Positions 40,501 to 40,557 of a stretch of DNA of 40,557 nt are shown one piece after another. The stretch is from Caryophanales bacterium (GTDB lineage: Bacteria > Bacillota_I > Bacilli_A > RF39 > UBA660). Under the pieces are notes generated by a model. That model made no database searches and was not told where the DNA came from. It saw nothing but the letters and a program-made list of their open reading frames with translations. The stretch covers positions 1 to 40,557 of the forward strand of contig JAEEKO010000002.1 of NCBI GenBank assembly GCA_016282415.1, given 5' to 3'. Both the position numbers and the translations under genes were made by a program. How positions within the stretch are numbered: position 1 is the first letter of the stretch; the number at the start of each line of letters is the position of its first letter.

Positions 40501-40557
40501 GTTCCACCAGCACCTCCATTACTTGGTATATTTGTAAATGAAGTACTATTACGAATA
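37497..40557 (-). CDS. Giant glycine-rich repeat surface protein, 5' end missing
   Basis: The frame is open to the window edge, giving 1019 visible residues; an apparent start at 40304 is an internal TTG codon. Two full repeats of about 342 residues (40061-39036 and 39035 to about 38040) and the end of a third each contain a GDSI..IL start, a beta-rich part with YPVHL, NDGTIDNSHGAYAYGDNVY-like segments, long Gly-rich stretches (GGGSGGGS, GNPGG) and SSGGGSINVF. The C-terminal 250 residues are Ig-like (YSLDLGETWFEYQG). Gly-rich parts recall the polyglycine-II regions of ALK/LTK receptors and phage S16 gp38. There is no sorting signal or membrane helix at the end. Confidence 0.85.
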   Translation of the reverse strand, partial: IRNSTSFTNIPSNGGAGGTGYGTGAGAGAGNPAGGTGGLLIIYSDEYENNGTILAKGHEAASATYIGGGSGGGSVNIFANNAINLISPSVSYLSVYNDLKGDISVAGGTLKTTSNTSRGGNGGLGTVNIGKIIDGQYYDFTSIIQEEIDSYDDNHVVSTEKINKTGDSIIDILDDSNLNTGYYNFIVNGDNETVTYPVHLIVINGNQSIKSDIQFGSLSDCASGTTEDKMATNMVIVKFNGDLKIKSGVTVGPVYHEQYGGPKGFMVYVTGKLTNDGTIDNSHGAYAYGDNVYIYKYDNGTFATVPAVGGAGGISRKTSGDKYQVAGKDGSTISSRALGGGASGGGSSSAKPGDGGSATSYSGGTGGGSAWQATTTSGSNYGGQGGTGTGLGSGVGNPGGEYVNPQTDYGHIVSGTGGLLMIYADKFESNGLLKATGTAAYEHNSYGTGGSSGGGSINVFAKTLIKEGNVNVAGGSATNKRSLGGTGSASFDELPIAERTFERTSKSGDSILEILNDPSLNDGYYDFVVEGDSETVTYPVHLYVLEGDQTITTNTKFGDENDVGNGLGSDRMATNTVIVKVNGNLTNNAKIEPFYNRYGGPKGFVLFVTGTLNNTGTIDNSHGAYAYGDNVYLWKNSDDTFEVVPAVGGAGGVSKKSSGDKSGNPGSAGSTVSSRATGGGGSGGGSYSVTPGDGGAGTSYSGGTGGGSAYESIATSGNQYGGSGGRSDGYSGGVGNPGGQSKNLSSGIPDGSNGTGGLLVIYASEFNNTGTLQANGTSAYDHKGYGTPGSSGGGSINVFSNSITSEGTTSVVGGSATNNRGNGGAGTVSFTTIELELRRGGKSSPKSAPKIIVETPNITIDNTGYAESKKINISYPKGYTSEYSLDLGETWFEYQGEITVEENVTILARSLDENNNVVSTSSFTVNRIDRETPSIELELDDEITVGSDITLPTGYTSTKSGVTFSCKNGDDVISNINELEIGEYEITCDIENGLGKKNSVSKIIQIIEEISKEVSGENS
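38040..39035 (-). repeat. Glycine-rich repeat unit, last copy
   Basis: About 332 codons from GDSILEIL to the RRGG junction before the Ig-like domains. It is similar along its length to the preceding unit, with conserved AYAYGDNVY, PAVGGAGG and SGGTGGGSA segments. Confidence 0.75.
39036..40061 (-). repeat. Glycine-rich repeat unit, middle copy
   Basis: A 342-codon unit starting GDSIIDIL. The end of another unit lies at 40062-40557 (GGSGGGSVNIF-type segment), so at least three copies exist. Confidence 0.75.

Noticed and set aside
40301..40519. Separate minus-strand gene of 72 codons
   Set aside because: It is a Leu/Val-rich out-of-frame reading of the Gly-rich repeat; the real frame is open across this stretch to the window edge.

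Overview
The window reads as chromosomal DNA of an AT-rich (about 30% GC by eye) Gram-positive member of the Bacilli, probably one of the small-genome uncultured gut lineages near RF39/RFN20/Erysipelotrichales. This is inferred from gene content and composition. Support comes from the strict Shine-Dalgarno/sigma-A signals, a class B sortase with an NPKTG wall-sorting substrate (so a peptidoglycan wall, not a wall-less mollicute), WhiA, a GerQ homologue, WalJ and RlmH. The standard genetic code fits: every conserved gene is intact with TGG as Trp, and one gene uses a TGA stop in a typical ATGA overlap.

Layout. (1) 1-4093: str operon on the minus strand, rpsL-rpsG-fusA-tuf, with tuf cut by the window edge. 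A consensus promoter precedes rpsL and an internal promoter precedes tuf. (2) 4158-9775: an orphan gene, whiA, a divergent D,D-carboxypeptidase, two small unknowns, two tandem Thr tRNAs, a Pro/Gln-rich membrane protein, an Arg tRNA, trpS with a probable 27-residue leader gene, and a TM2 protein. (3) 9871-15743: a cell-surface locus with a secreted protein, an NPKTG-anchored protein, sortase B, a cytosolic C1 peptidase and an unknown protein. (4) 15847-20092: a protein-kinase-like gene, the tmRNA gene, and a divergent two-gene surface operon driven by three tandem promoters. Its second protein carries repeated C-x10-C modules. (5) 20123-32044: uvrA, a gerQ homologue, lemA, then rplI-dnaB-M23 peptidase-walJ-rlmH-ung, uvrB, and a DUF3419-like gene. 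Part of this resembles a contracted Bacillus rplI-dnaC-wal-rlmH region. (6) 32174-33709: a membrane-anchored thioredoxin-like protein coupled to a rhodanese-like lipoprotein, and a small secreted protein. (7) 33832-40557: an unknown cytosolic protein, a zinc-ribbon polytopic membrane protein, two paralogous anchored proteins, and the C-terminal 1019 residues of a very large glycine-rich repeat protein that runs off the window.

Housekeeping genes (translation, DNA repair, replication, ribosome rescue) thus alternate with at least four envelope gene sets. Packing is tight. Stop codons often lie inside terminator hairpins or are fused to the next Shine-Dalgarno (TAGGAGG), several genes share bases as TAATG or ATGA, and divergent or successive transcription signals overlap. 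No CRISPR array, insertion sequence, prophage or rRNA was seen. The most unusual items are the glycine-rich repeat protein, the tandem promoter array with its C-x10-C protein, the short GerQ homologue, and two translation-factor substitutions (EF-G NKME and S12 Ile104).
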